The translations under genes and the position numbers were made by a program. A stretch of DNA of 34,925 nt, from assembly GCA_947644625.1 (NCBI GenBank), contig CANRZY010000012.1:1-34925 (forward strand), read 5' to 3'. The stretch is from an uncultured Pseudoflavonifractor sp. (GTDB lineage Bacteria; Bacillota; Clostridia; Oscillospirales; Oscillospiraceae). Shown one piece after another: positions 8,361 to 17,064 of the stretch (position 1 is its first letter; each line of letters begins with the position of its first letter). Below the pieces are notes generated by a model that saw only the letters and a program-made list of their open reading frames with translations, was not told where the DNA came from and ran no database searches.

Positions 8361-10047
8361 TCAGACGACGGCTCCGGGGTCCGTCTGCTCCAGAATGCCG
8401 ATCACTCCCGTCTCAAAGAGGGAATCATCCAAAAGGGGGGCCACCCGGGGATCCTGCTTCATCTGCTCCTGATAAGATCTGCCCAGAGGCGTTTCCCAAA
8501 CGCCGCCCTCTCCCGGTTCCGTCCAAGTCCGCCAGTGGTAGCCGTCCAGGTAGTTTTCATAGGCTTCGTCCCAGGAGGAGAACTGGGTGCTGAGAATGGC
8601 GGCGGCGGGCTCCAGCAGGGCCAGAGATTCCCGGTAGGTAAGATAGCCCGCGGTATACCCCCATTGGACCAGGTTGGACATCCGAAACAGGTCCAGGGCC
8701 CAGATTCCCTTGTCCCCCCACTTTTGGGCCAGCTCCTTGGTATAGGCAAGACGCCAGCCCTCATCTCCCGCGGCGGTCACCGCCGCTTCAAACTCCTCCT
8801 CGCTGAGACGGAGGGCCAGCACCGCTGCCCAACGGTAGTCGCTGTCGCTACCGTCCAGGGTCAGTTCCGCCACCACCGCCATCAATTCCTCCCGGTTGGT
8901 GACTCCCCAGTACCGCTCCAGCTTCTGCCGGGTGTACTCAGCCACCGTTTGATGGATGGGATAGGGCTCCCCCAGCTCCTTCAGCTCACTGAGGCTCGCC
9001 ACCGTAAGACCGGTCCTGCTGTAGCCGCCGTAAAGGGAGGCGTCCCCATGGTAGGCCAGCACCATCATGGCGCCCATGGGAAGGGCCCAGGCCTCCAGAT
9101 TGGACCGGCCCATCACCGATTTGTCCTCCGTGATCTCCACCCGCCGTTCCTCCCCGTTCCAGGCCACCTTCTGTCCAAAAAATTCAGCCACATAGCGGGC
9201 CGGGATCAGAGTCCGGCCGTCGGAGGCATAGGGGGCCACGTCCATCTCTACGGTTTCTCCGTCCAGGGTAGCGGTGGCGCTGCCCAGCGTCATGGTCACA
9301 ATGGAGCCCGCCCGTGTCAGGGTGACCTGCCCCGCGCTTTGATCCCAGCTTACGTCAGCCCCCAGGGCCTCCGCCACCGCCCGTAGGGGTACCATGGTCC
9401 GCCCGTCCCGGACTTCGGGGGGGCACGCTCATCCCCAAAGAACTTCCGTCGATATAGACGTAGATCTTCTCCATATATGCTTTTACGTCCCGCTCCAGAT
9501 ATGTTCTTCTCCGGGGGGAGACCCGGTCCATGAAGGGTCCGCTGAAAAAGTCCTCCAGGGTTTTTCCCGTTTCCTTCAGCAGCGTTCCCAAAAGTTGGTC
9601 CATAGGCATGGAGTCGTCCTCCTCCAGCACACAGGCCTGAAGCTCCAGAAAGCGCAGGGCGTAGTAGTTTTCTCCCTTTTCCTCCTCCAGCTCCTCCCGG
9701 GCCGTCCGAAATGCCTGATAGGCGTTGCTGTAATTGGAAAGGGATGTGCTGTTGGCGGCAAATTGCAGCCGGATAAGCCCCAGCTCATAGCAGGTCCCAG
9801 CGGAGCCGATGGGGTTTCCCCGCTGCTGATAGGGATAGGGGTCCCCTGCCCGGGCGCTTTCCCGTAGGGCCAGGATCTGGGCCCAGTTTTCCGGCTCATA
9901 GACCTCATCGCCGGGAAAAATGAGATAGTCCTCCGCCCGGATCCATTCCGGGGCCACAGGCTCCATCGGTTCCTCAGCCTCCGCCGCCCCCACACAGGGC
10001 AGGGTCAGCGCCAGAGCCAAAAAAAGGGCCGTCCATCTCTTCTTCAC
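8361..10047 (-). pseudogene. Stalk-domain + DUF1266 paralog C, split by a +1 frameshift in a C7 tract
   Basis: Two overlapping frames together make one sibling of the family. The N-terminal part (GTG start at 10047, signal peptide, VAPEWIRAEDYLIF...VYEPENW motif) reads to GMSVPP and then goes out of frame. The rest (VRDGRTMVPLRAVAEALGADVSW onward, stalk repeats, then DUF1266 with WALDLFRMSNLVQWGYTAGY) continues one base on. The junction is a run of seven C on the coding strand (9417-9423); six would restore a 561-aa protein, the length of the siblings. The break may be a real mutation, reversible slippage, or a homopolymer sequencing error. The GTG start overlaps the stop of paralog B by 4 bp (GTGA), with AGGAGG inside B, so translation is coupled. 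Confidence 0.85.
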
Positions 10048-11777
10048 GCCGACTCCTCCTGTCCGTTCAGGCCGATCACTCCGGTCTCAAAAAGGGTGTT
10101 GTCCAGCACCGCCGCCCAGGCGGGGGTGCTTTTCAGCCGCAAATAATAAAAGCCCCGGGGCAGCTTGGCAAGCTGGGCGTCGGTCCCTCCCTCCCAGCCG
10201 GGAACGGTCCAGCCGCTCTGCTGCTGGAGAAGGGCCTGCCCCTGCAAATAGGAAGCCACATCGATCCTGGCCCACCAGGCATAGCCCTCCAGGTAATTTT
10301 CATAGAACTCCTCCCAGGAGGAAAAGGTGGCAAAGGCCAGCTCCGCTGCGGGACGCACCTGCTCAAGGGCCTCCTCATAGGTCAGGTAGCCCGCCATATA
10401 GCCCCACTGGACCAGATTGGACATACGGGAGAGGTCCCAGGCCAGGATCCCCTTGTCCCCCCACTTTTCCACGAGATATTTGGTGTAGGGCCACATATAC
10501 CGGTCCGTCTGGCCGGAAACGGACATCAACGCGCCCATGTCCTCCTCGCTAAGGCTTTGGGCGATGGCCGCAGCCTCCTGAAAGCTGTCGTTATGGCCGT
10601 GGTGGGTCATGCGTCCGATAAGCTCTATCAATCCCTCCCGGTCTTGGATCCCCCAGGCGGAGGATAAATTTTTCCGGAAGCTCTCTCGTGCCGCGACGGT
10701 GCGGGGCGTCTGCCCGAAGCGGGTGGGATCCTGCTCATCCAGAGAGCCTCGAATGGCTCCCATGGCAATAGCCCAGGCCTCCAAGTTGGAGCCCTCCGCC
10801 ACAGATCGGTCTTCCAGAATATCAGCCCGGTGGGTGTTTCCGTCCCAGGTCACCCTCTGTCCAAAAAACTCGGCGGCATACCGGGCGGGGATCAGAGTTC
10901 TACCCTCGGTGGCATACGGGGCTACATCCATTTCCACCGCCTGTCCATCCACCTGGGCGGCAGTGCTATCCAAAGTCATGGTCACTGTAGAGCCTGCCCT
11001 GGTCAGGGTGATCCGGCCCGTCTCCTGCTCCCAGCCTACGTCGGCCCCCAGAGCCTCCGCCACCGCCCGTATGGGTACCATGGTCCGCCCGTCCCGGACA
11101 TCAGGGGGTACGTCCATTTCCAGAGGTTGAGCGTCCAGATAAAGATCCACCCGGTTTGCCCAGCGTTCCTCCTCCTGGGCATGGGCCAGCCAAAAGGCGT
11201 CCTTTTCCTCCTGAGAAAAGACGACGCAGTCCAGCAGCTTTTCGTAGGAAAAACGGGGATCATCCAAAAGAGGGGCTACGCTTTCATAAAATTCCTCTCC
11301 CACGCCGTAATAATGAAGTATGCTCCTGGCATTCCAAAGCAAAACGGGATAGCGCTGCTCAGGGGTAAGGCTGTCCCGGATATTGTCAATATGATACATC
11401 AGGGTGGTCCAGTTGGGGGCCCTTTCCCCATCCTTCAGCCGGTAAAGCCGAAGCTCGATAAGGGCCAGCTCAAACAGGGCTCCTGCGTCCGGGTGCTTTC
11501 GGTCGGTAGCAAGCTTATAGAGCCGGTTATGTCCGGCGTCCAGCTCCTTGGGAATAGCCGCCACATGGATCTCTCCCCAACTCACCTCCCGCCGGAGGCC
11601 CTGGATGGTCTCCCAGTTATCCGGCTCATAGGCGTCTGAATCCTCAAAAACAGCATATTCTTCCGCCGGAACCCAGTCGGGAGGTGTGGGGTGGGCCCTC
11701 TCCAAGGCCAGAGTGGCGGGAAAAAGAGAAAATGCCAATGTCACAGTCAAAAGCAAGGTCACGCATTTCTTTTTCAT
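10044..11777 (-). CDS. Secreted stalk-domain + DUF1266 protein (paralog B)
   Basis: This 577-aa exported protein has the same plan as its neighbours. It has a signal peptide (about residues 1-24, LFPATLA-LE), the N-terminal motif PTPPDWVPAEEYAVF...AYEPDNW, and a helical segment. The stalk domain follows (RTMVPIRAVAEALGADVGW; EGRTLIPARYAAEFFGQRVTW), then DUF1266 (NLEAWAIAMGAIRG; LAWDLSRMSNLVQWGYMAGY; FSSWEEFYENYLEGYAWW). The C-terminal tail is longer than in the others. The GGGAAAAGGA site lies just ahead of ATG 11777. A 77-bp gap separates it from the stalk-only gene upstream. It is coupled to paralog C downstream by a 4-bp overlap. Function is unknown; extracellular or cell-wall location is inferred from the signal peptide. 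Confidence 0.9.
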   Translation of the reverse strand: MKKKCVTLLLTVTLAFSLFPATLALERAHPTPPDWVPAEEYAVFEDSDAYEPDNWETIQGLRREVSWGEIHVAAIPKELDAGHNRLYKLATDRKHPDAGALFELALIELRLYRLKDGERAPNWTTLMYHIDNIRDSLTPEQRYPVLLWNARSILHYYGVGEEFYESVAPLLDDPRFSYEKLLDCVVFSQEEKDAFWLAHAQEEERWANRVDLYLDAQPLEMDVPPDVRDGRTMVPIRAVAEALGADVGWEQETGRITLTRAGSTVTMTLDSTAAQVDGQAVEMDVAPYATEGRTLIPARYAAEFFGQRVTWDGNTHRADILEDRSVAEGSNLEAWAIAMGAIRGSLDEQDPTRFGQTPRTVAARESFRKNLSSAWGIQDREGLIELIGRMTHHGHNDSFQEAAAIAQSLSEEDMGALMSVSGQTDRYMWPYTKYLVEKWGDKGILAWDLSRMSNLVQWGYMAGYLTYEEALEQVRPAAELAFATFSSWEEFYENYLEGYAWWARIDVASYLQGQALLQQQSGWTVPGWEGGTDAQLAKLPRGFYYLRLKSTPAWAAVLDNTLFETGVIGLNGQEESA

Positions 11778-11854
11778 TCCTTTTCCCTCCTGCTCTTTTC
11801 ATTTGCTCTCCTTATTCGCCGGGTATTATCTGCCTTTTATATCACAAGTAGGAA

Positions 11855-13123
11855 TCATTTTGACTTTAGGGCGGCAGTGGAAAAGTCCGACTTCCACTCC
11901 ACCTCGCACCCAAGAGCCTCCCCCAGGGCCCGGAGGGGAAGATAGGTGATCCCATTTTCGGCAAAGGGGGCGGCGTCCAGGACCCCGCCGCTGTATTCCA
12001 GGCTTCCCAAGGTAAAGGAGACCGTCCGGTCCCCGTTGGAGCAGACCACCTGGCTTGTCTCCGGCTTCCACTCCACCGTCAGGCCCAGAGCCTCTGCCAC
12101 CGCCCGAAGGGGGACCAAAATACGGTCATTTTCCACCTTGGGGCAGGGGGTCATATTTTCCAGGTTGGGATAACGGTAAAACCGGATGGGCGACCCATCC
12201 ACCGTTACACAGTAGTCTCCGGCAAAGCCGGCGCTTTTTTCCACCCACTGGGTAAACATTTCCTTCTTGAAGGTCTCCTCATCCCAGCCCATGCTTTCCC
12301 GGTGTACCTCCGGGGGCCAGTAGTCCCCCCAGCTGCCTGTTCTATACCAGCTTTCAGCATCAAAGGCGGCGTACTCCTCGGGCCAGCGGGCAAGGTAGCT
12401 TTCCTTCCGTTGGGCCTCCTCCATAGACAGGACGGCGTAATACATATATCCGGCGTATTTTGACTCCTTCCACTCCTCCTCGTTTTGAAAGGAAAAGCGG
12501 GACATTTCATCTTCCTTTTTTGCGGGGTCCACTCCCTCGTTGGGGTCAAACTCCTCCCAACTGCCGGGATACTCCGCCCGATATTTCAGAGACGCGTCGT
12601 GATCCTGGGCCACCCGCTGCCGTTTTTCAATATAACCGGCGGCGATATCCTGCCGGACCGCCTCCACGTCTCCCTTCAGGGCTCCTCCGTACTGCTGGGC
12701 CCGCTCCTCCAGGGTGGCGCAGCCACACTCCTTCACAGTCTTCGCGATGGCCCCATCCAGCTCCCCCGGGTATTCCGCTTCATAGCACTGGGTGACATAG
12801 GCGTTATAGTTCCGCTGTGCCTTATCGTTTATGCTGTCGCACCAACAGCGGTAGCGGAATTCGGCTTCGCCAAAGCCGTTGCTGGACATAAAATCCTCTT
12901 TGTTCGTCGATCTGCCATAACGAAGGTCAAAATAGCCGTCGGCGTCAAAGGAAGCCAGCTCCTCGGGATGCTGCGCGATATACTCAGAAATGAACCGGTC
13001 CACATAGGACCCTGAATAGGTGCGCCAGCCCTGATCCTCCAAGGTGACAGTCTCTATGGCACCGGCGGGGAGGGCCGGCAGGAGGGTCAGGACGATCAGC
13101 AGGGAAAAGATCCTCTTCTTCAT
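11855..13123 (-). CDS. Secreted stalk-domain protein without DUF1266
   Basis: This 422-aa protein has a signal peptide (MKKRIFSLLIVLTLLPALPA, cleavage near AGA-IE). Its unusual N-terminal region (about 25-310) is rich in Glu, Tyr and Trp, with repeated 'YPGELDGA / YPGSWEEFDP / WPEEYAAFDAESW' phrases that suggest degenerate internal repeats. I do not recognise that region. A C-terminal stalk (Cu_amine_oxidN-type) domain covers about 315-420 (RILVPLRAVAEALGLTVEWK; ITYLPLRALGEALGCEVEWK). It lacks the DUF1266 domain and the P-x-W-x-x-A-x-x-Y-x-x-F motif of its neighbours. It starts only 6 bp after paralog A ends, so the two are co-transcribed. It may share an extracellular partner or location with the DUF1266 paralogs, but that is inference. 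Confidence 0.85.
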   Translation of the reverse strand: MKKRIFSLLIVLTLLPALPAGAIETVTLEDQGWRTYSGSYVDRFISEYIAQHPEELASFDADGYFDLRYGRSTNKEDFMSSNGFGEAEFRYRCWCDSINDKAQRNYNAYVTQCYEAEYPGELDGAIAKTVKECGCATLEERAQQYGGALKGDVEAVRQDIAAGYIEKRQRVAQDHDASLKYRAEYPGSWEEFDPNEGVDPAKKEDEMSRFSFQNEEEWKESKYAGYMYYAVLSMEEAQRKESYLARWPEEYAAFDAESWYRTGSWGDYWPPEVHRESMGWDEETFKKEMFTQWVEKSAGFAGDYCVTVDGSPIRFYRYPNLENMTPCPKVENDRILVPLRAVAEALGLTVEWKPETSQVVCSNGDRTVSFTLGSLEYSGGVLDAAPFAENGITYLPLRALGEALGCEVEWKSDFSTAALKSK

Positions 13124-13129
13124 TTCAAA

Positions 13130-14815
13130 TCAGTCCTTTTCCGCTTTTAACAGTTCATCATGGAACAACGTCCGGGTATCGGGACTGTTTTTTAGGTATT
13201 GATACGCCATACCCAGGTCGGTGTCCCACACCGTCTTGTCCCCCAGGTCCTCCCGGAGGCACCAGTAGTACCCGTCCAGGAAGTTTTCGTAGACCTCATC
13301 CCAGCTCTCAAATTTCTTTTCCAACTCCTGTACGGCGGGATCCAGAAGCTCCAAAGCCTCACCATAGGTCACATAGCCCGCGGTGTAGCCCCATTCCACA
13401 AGGGCGGCGCAGCGGCACAGGTCCCAGGCCCGGATCCCCCTGGACGTCCACTTATCCCACAGGGCCTTGGTCCGGGGCCACATATATTGGTCTACCTCGC
13501 TGAGGCTTTTGGTCCGGCGGTCGATCTCCCGGATGGAGAGATACCGGACCTCTTTGGCGGCGTCCCGAAAATCCTTGTCGTGACCCAGCTCCAAAATGCC
13601 GTTTACCGTTGCCAGCAGCGTTTCCCGGCTGTCCACGTCCCAGTTTTTCTCCAGATTCTCCCGGCAAACAGCCCAGGGGAACACCGTTTGGTTTTCAGGG
13701 ATCCCGTCCTCACCGGGAACGGTCTGTGTATAAGGGGTGCGGCTGGAAAAGCCGAACCGGGTGGGGTCCCCCTCCCGCAAGAAGCCCAGCAGAGCCCCCA
13801 TAGGAAGGATCCGCTCCTCCAATTCAGCGCTCTTCCGGTCGGTTTTATCCTCTGTGATCTCGACCCGGTTTTCTTCCCCGTTCCAGATCACCTTCTGGCC
13901 GAAAAATTCCGAAACATAGCGGACCGGCACATAGGTGCGGTTTCCGTCGGCGTAGGGAGCTGCGTCCATCTCCGTTTTCTCCCCGTTCACCATGGCGGCA
14001 GTTTTCCCAAGGGTCATGGAGACAGTGCTTCCCGCCCGGCTCAGGATAACGCGGCCGTTTTTTTCCTCCCATTCCACATGGGCCCCCAGGGCCTCGGCAA
14101 TGAAACGGATGGGGACCATCACCCGCTGCCCGACCACCTGGGGAGCGGTATCCATACGAAGATCCTCCCCGTCCAGACAGACAAAGATCCGGTTTTTCTC
14201 CCGGTCATAGCTGCCCTGATACGCTTCCACCGCCTGAGCGACGATGGCTCGGTCAGCCTGATCTACCCGGTCCATGTAGGGGGCGTCAAAAAAATCCTCC
14301 AGGGTCATATCCAGGGCGTCCAGGGCGGGGACCAGGCTGCGGCCCCAGTCCCCTACATAACCCACATGATAGATCAAAAACGCCCGGTATTTTTCCACAC
14401 TCAGCCGGTAATAGATCTCGTCCCGGCCCCGGTTTTGGTCATACCAGCCGCTTTCTGCGGCGGCAAAGGCCCTGCCCGCCGCAAGAAAGGCCCCTCCCGC
14501 CTCAAAGGCATCGTCCCCATAGTTTTCCGCGCACCGCAGGCGGATGAGGGCGGTCTCATAGCATTCTCCCACCGAACCCTGGGCCCAGTCCCGGCCCTCG
14601 TAGGGGAGAAGAGCCCCCTGCTCCGCCGCCTGCCGCTCCTCCAGCACCTGCGCCCAGCGCTCCTCTTTATATACGGGATCGTTGGGGAAGGTAAGGTAGC
14701 GTTCCGACGCCACCCACGCCGGAGCCGTTCCCTCCGCCGCCCTGGCCCCCGGGGCAAGGGGAAGAAGCAGGGTCAGGGCCAAAGTAAAAGCCAGAAGCCG
14801 TTTGATCCGGTTCAT
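13130..14815 (-). CDS. Secreted stalk-domain + DUF1266 protein (paralog A)
   Basis: This 561-aa exported protein has a signal peptide (residues 1-27, ending PGARA-AE), then TAPAWVASERYLTFPNDPVYKEERW, the family's N-terminal motif. A helical region is followed by the stalk domain (QRVMVPIRFIAEALGAHVEW; NRTYVPVRYVSEFFGQKVIW) and DUF1266 (ELEERILPMGALLGF; RAWDLCRCAALVEWGYTAGY; FESWDEVYENFLDGYYW). ATG 14815 (MNRIKRLLAF) is chosen because GGGAGG lies 9 bases upstream; a longer frame to 14875 would put 20 polar residues before the signal peptide and run into parE. It is the first paralog after the parE-like gene (56 bp gap). It is the most divergent of the four, with changed residues in the R-x-x-N-L-V-Q-W core. 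Confidence 0.9.
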   Translation of the reverse strand: MNRIKRLLAFTLALTLLLPLAPGARAAEGTAPAWVASERYLTFPNDPVYKEERWAQVLEERQAAEQGALLPYEGRDWAQGSVGECYETALIRLRCAENYGDDAFEAGGAFLAAGRAFAAAESGWYDQNRGRDEIYYRLSVEKYRAFLIYHVGYVGDWGRSLVPALDALDMTLEDFFDAPYMDRVDQADRAIVAQAVEAYQGSYDREKNRIFVCLDGEDLRMDTAPQVVGQRVMVPIRFIAEALGAHVEWEEKNGRVILSRAGSTVSMTLGKTAAMVNGEKTEMDAAPYADGNRTYVPVRYVSEFFGQKVIWNGEENRVEITEDKTDRKSAELEERILPMGALLGFLREGDPTRFGFSSRTPYTQTVPGEDGIPENQTVFPWAVCRENLEKNWDVDSRETLLATVNGILELGHDKDFRDAAKEVRYLSIREIDRRTKSLSEVDQYMWPRTKALWDKWTSRGIRAWDLCRCAALVEWGYTAGYVTYGEALELLDPAVQELEKKFESWDEVYENFLDGYYWCLREDLGDKTVWDTDLGMAYQYLKNSPDTRTLFHDELLKAEKD

Positions 14816-14871
14816 ATAACAATACCTCCCTTGCAGCGGCGGTTTGAATGGGCATATAAAGCGCAGCCGGG

Positions 14872-16860
14872 TCACGAAATATCCGCCAGCTCCAAAAATT
14901 CGTGGCCGTGCTCGGCGATGTGGTCCTTCCGGCCCTGAAGGTTGTCCCCCAGCAGCAGGTCAAACATCCGGGAGGTTTCCTCGGCGTCCTGGGGCATGAC
15001 CTTGATAAGCCGCCTGGTCTCCGGGTTCATGGTGGTGAGCCACATCATCTCCGGCTCGTTTTCGCCCAGACCCTTGGAGCGCTGAATGGTGATCTTTTTC
15101 CCCTCGCCGATCTCCTTGACGATGTCGTCCTTTTCCTTGTTGGAGTATGCGAACCAGGTTTTTTCTTTGTAGTTGATCTCATAGAGGGGAGATTCCGCAA
15201 TATACACATACCCCCGCTTGATAAGGGTGGGGGTAAGCCGCCAGAGCATGGTCAGGATCAGGGTGCGGATCTGGTAGCCGTCCACATCGGCGTCGGTGCA
15301 AATGACGATCTTGTTCCAGCGAAGGTTCATCAGATCAAAGGCCGCCAGATCCTTGGCCTTCTTGTCGTTTACCTCCACCCCGCAGCCCAGCACCTTCATC
15401 AGGTCCGTGATGATCTCGCTTTTAAAGATCCGGGCGTAGTCTGCCTTCAGACAGTTCAGGATCTTGCCCCGGACGGGCATGATCCCCTGGAACTCCGCGT
15501 CCCGGCTCAGCTTCACGCTTCCCAGAGCGGAATCGCCCTCCACGATATAAAGCTCCCGCCGCTCCGGGTCCCGTGTCCGGCAGTCCACAAACTTCTGGAC
15601 CCGGTTGGCAAGGTCCATGGTGCCGGTAAGCTTTTTCTTGATGTTGAGCCGGGCCTTCTCGGCCGACTCCCGGCTTCTCTTGTTGATGAGCACCTGCTCG
15701 CCGATCTTCTGGGCGTCGAAGGGGTTCTCGATAAAGTAGACCTCCATCTGGGCCTTCAAAAACTCCGTCATGGCGTCCTGGACAAATTTGTTGCTGATGG
15801 CCTTTTTGGTCTGATTTTCGTAGGAGGTCTGGGTGGAAAAGTTGTTGGAGACCAGTACCAGGCAGTCCTCCACATCGTTCCAGGTGACCTTGCTTTCGTT
15901 CTTCTGATACTTCCCCTGCCGCTTCAGATAGCCGTCGATGGCGGACACCAGCGCTGAGCGGGTAGCCTTGTCCGGGCTTCCGCCGTGCTCCAGCCAGGAG
16001 GAATTGTGGTAGTGCTCAATGATCTGGAGCGTATTGGAAAAGCACAGGGAAACGCTGAGCTTTACCTTATATTCCGGCTTGTCCTCCCGGTCCCGGCCCT
16101 TCCGTTCGGTTTGCCAGAAAACAGGAGCGGTGAGGGACTTTTCTCCGGAAAGCTCCTTCACATAGTCCTGGATCCCGTTTTCGTACAGGAAATCGGTGGT
16201 CTCAAATCTTCCGGGGGTGGTTTCATTCTTAAAGCGGAAGGTGACTCCCGCGTTGACCACTGCCTGCCGCTTCATCACGTCGGTATAGTACTCCGCCGGG
16301 ATATGGATGTCGGTGAAAACCTCCAGGTCGGGCTTCCAGCGGATGGTGGTCCCTGTCTTCTTTCCCTGGTCGGTGTCCTCCTCGTGGAGTCCGCCAATGT
16401 TTTCCCCTTTTTCAAAGTGAAGGGTGTACTTTTTCCCGTCCCGGCGGACGGTCACATCCATATACTCGCTGGCATACTGGGTGGCGCAGGAGCCCAGGCC
16501 GTTAAGACCCAGGGAATATTCATAGTTATCGTCCCCGCCGCCGTATTTGCCTCCGGCGTAAAGTTCGCAGAACACCAGCTCCCAGTTATACTTCTCCTCC
16601 TTCTCGTTCCAGGCCACCGGGCAGCCCCGGCCCTGGTCGATGACCTCGATGGACTGGTCCAGAAACCGGGTCACGGTAATGAGGCTGCCGTGGCCCTCCT
16701 TGGCCTCGTCGATGGCGTTGGACAGGATCTCAAAGACGGCGTGCTCGCAACCGTCCAGTCCATCGGAGCCAAAAATGACTCCGGGCCGTTTCCGTACCCG
16801 GTCGGCCCCCTTCAGGGAGGAGATGGAAGAGTTGTCGTATTGCTGCTTTGTGCTTGCCAT
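14872..16860 (-). CDS. parE: Topoisomerase IV-like (GyrB/ParE family) ATPase subunit B
   Basis: This 662-aa B subunit supplies ATP hydrolysis and the TOPRIM domain to the heterotetramer formed with the parC-like product. The GHKL ATPase part has [11 protein letters not shown] (Glu44, Asn48), IEVIDQGRG (Asp75) and GLNGLGSC in place of the common GLHGVGAS. The TOPRIM part has EGDSA (441-445), MPVRGKILN (461-469) and TDADVDG (522-528), so all metal-binding acids are present. The sequence is clearly divergent from housekeeping GyrB. ATG 16860 ([10 protein letters not shown]) has GAGGGAAA upstream; a longer frame to 16911 covers the promoter and is rejected. It heads the long minus-strand run with its own promoter. 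Its usual partner gene parC lies 8.3 kb downstream rather than next to it. Confidence 0.92.
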   Translation of the reverse strand: MASTKQQYDNSSISSLKGADRVRKRPGVIFGSDGLDGCEHAVFEILSNAIDEAKEGHGSLITVTRFLDQSIEVIDQGRGCPVAWNEKEEKYNWELVFCELYAGGKYGGGDDNYEYSLGLNGLGSCATQYASEYMDVTVRRDGKKYTLHFEKGENIGGLHEEDTDQGKKTGTTIRWKPDLEVFTDIHIPAEYYTDVMKRQAVVNAGVTFRFKNETTPGRFETTDFLYENGIQDYVKELSGEKSLTAPVFWQTERKGRDREDKPEYKVKLSVSLCFSNTLQIIEHYHNSSWLEHGGSPDKATRSALVSAIDGYLKRQGKYQKNESKVTWNDVEDCLVLVSNNFSTQTSYENQTKKAISNKFVQDAMTEFLKAQMEVYFIENPFDAQKIGEQVLINKRSRESAEKARLNIKKKLTGTMDLANRVQKFVDCRTRDPERRELYIVEGDSALGSVKLSRDAEFQGIMPVRGKILNCLKADYARIFKSEIITDLMKVLGCGVEVNDKKAKDLAAFDLMNLRWNKIVICTDADVDGYQIRTLILTMLWRLTPTLIKRGYVYIAESPLYEINYKEKTWFAYSNKEKDDIVKEIGEGKKITIQRSKGLGENEPEMMWLTTMNPETRRLIKVMPQDAEETSRMFDLLLGDNLQGRKDHIAEHGHEFLELADIS

Positions 16861-16926
16861 TTGCTTTCCCTCACAGTACAAATCATGGTAAGCCCTTATA
16901 AAAAGGCGCATATCAAATCAATATAT

Positions 16927-16956
16927 AGTATATCACAAAGGGGCAAGTTCCCACAA
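16927..16956 (-). promoter_or_regulatory. Candidate extended -10 promoter for the parE-to-lipoprotein run
   Basis: On the minus strand TGATATACT (16935-16927) is an extended -10 box. TTGTGG (16956-16951) is a weak -35 at 18 bp. It lies about 70 bp before the parE start, in the divergent spacer shared with the S-layer gene. No other clear promoter was noticed in the gaps between the following genes. Confidence 0.55.
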
Positions 16957-17001
16957 GTGCCGATTTTTGCCATTAAAGCTACCGGAATGAGTTTTCTTCT
17001 C

Positions 17002-17030
17002 TTGCAATTTTTGGAAGGTTATACTATATT
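17002..17030 (+). promoter_or_regulatory. Promoter for the S-layer-type gene
   Basis: TTGCAA (17002-17007), a 17-bp spacer, and TATATT (17025-17030) lie 35 bp before the start codon, in an AT-rich island unlike its surroundings. Confidence 0.65.
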
Positions 17031-17064
17031 TATTTTGCAAAGCAATATGAAGGAGGACCCTGCA

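Noticed and set aside
6619-14815. Reading the array as copper amine oxidases
   Set aside because: Only the N-terminal stalk-type module is present. The catalytic domain with its TPQ tyrosine and copper histidines is absent.
13199-14938. Plus-strand frame of 579 codons opposite paralog A
   Set aside because: Antisense shadow of a gene with signal peptide and domains; no start signals and biased composition.
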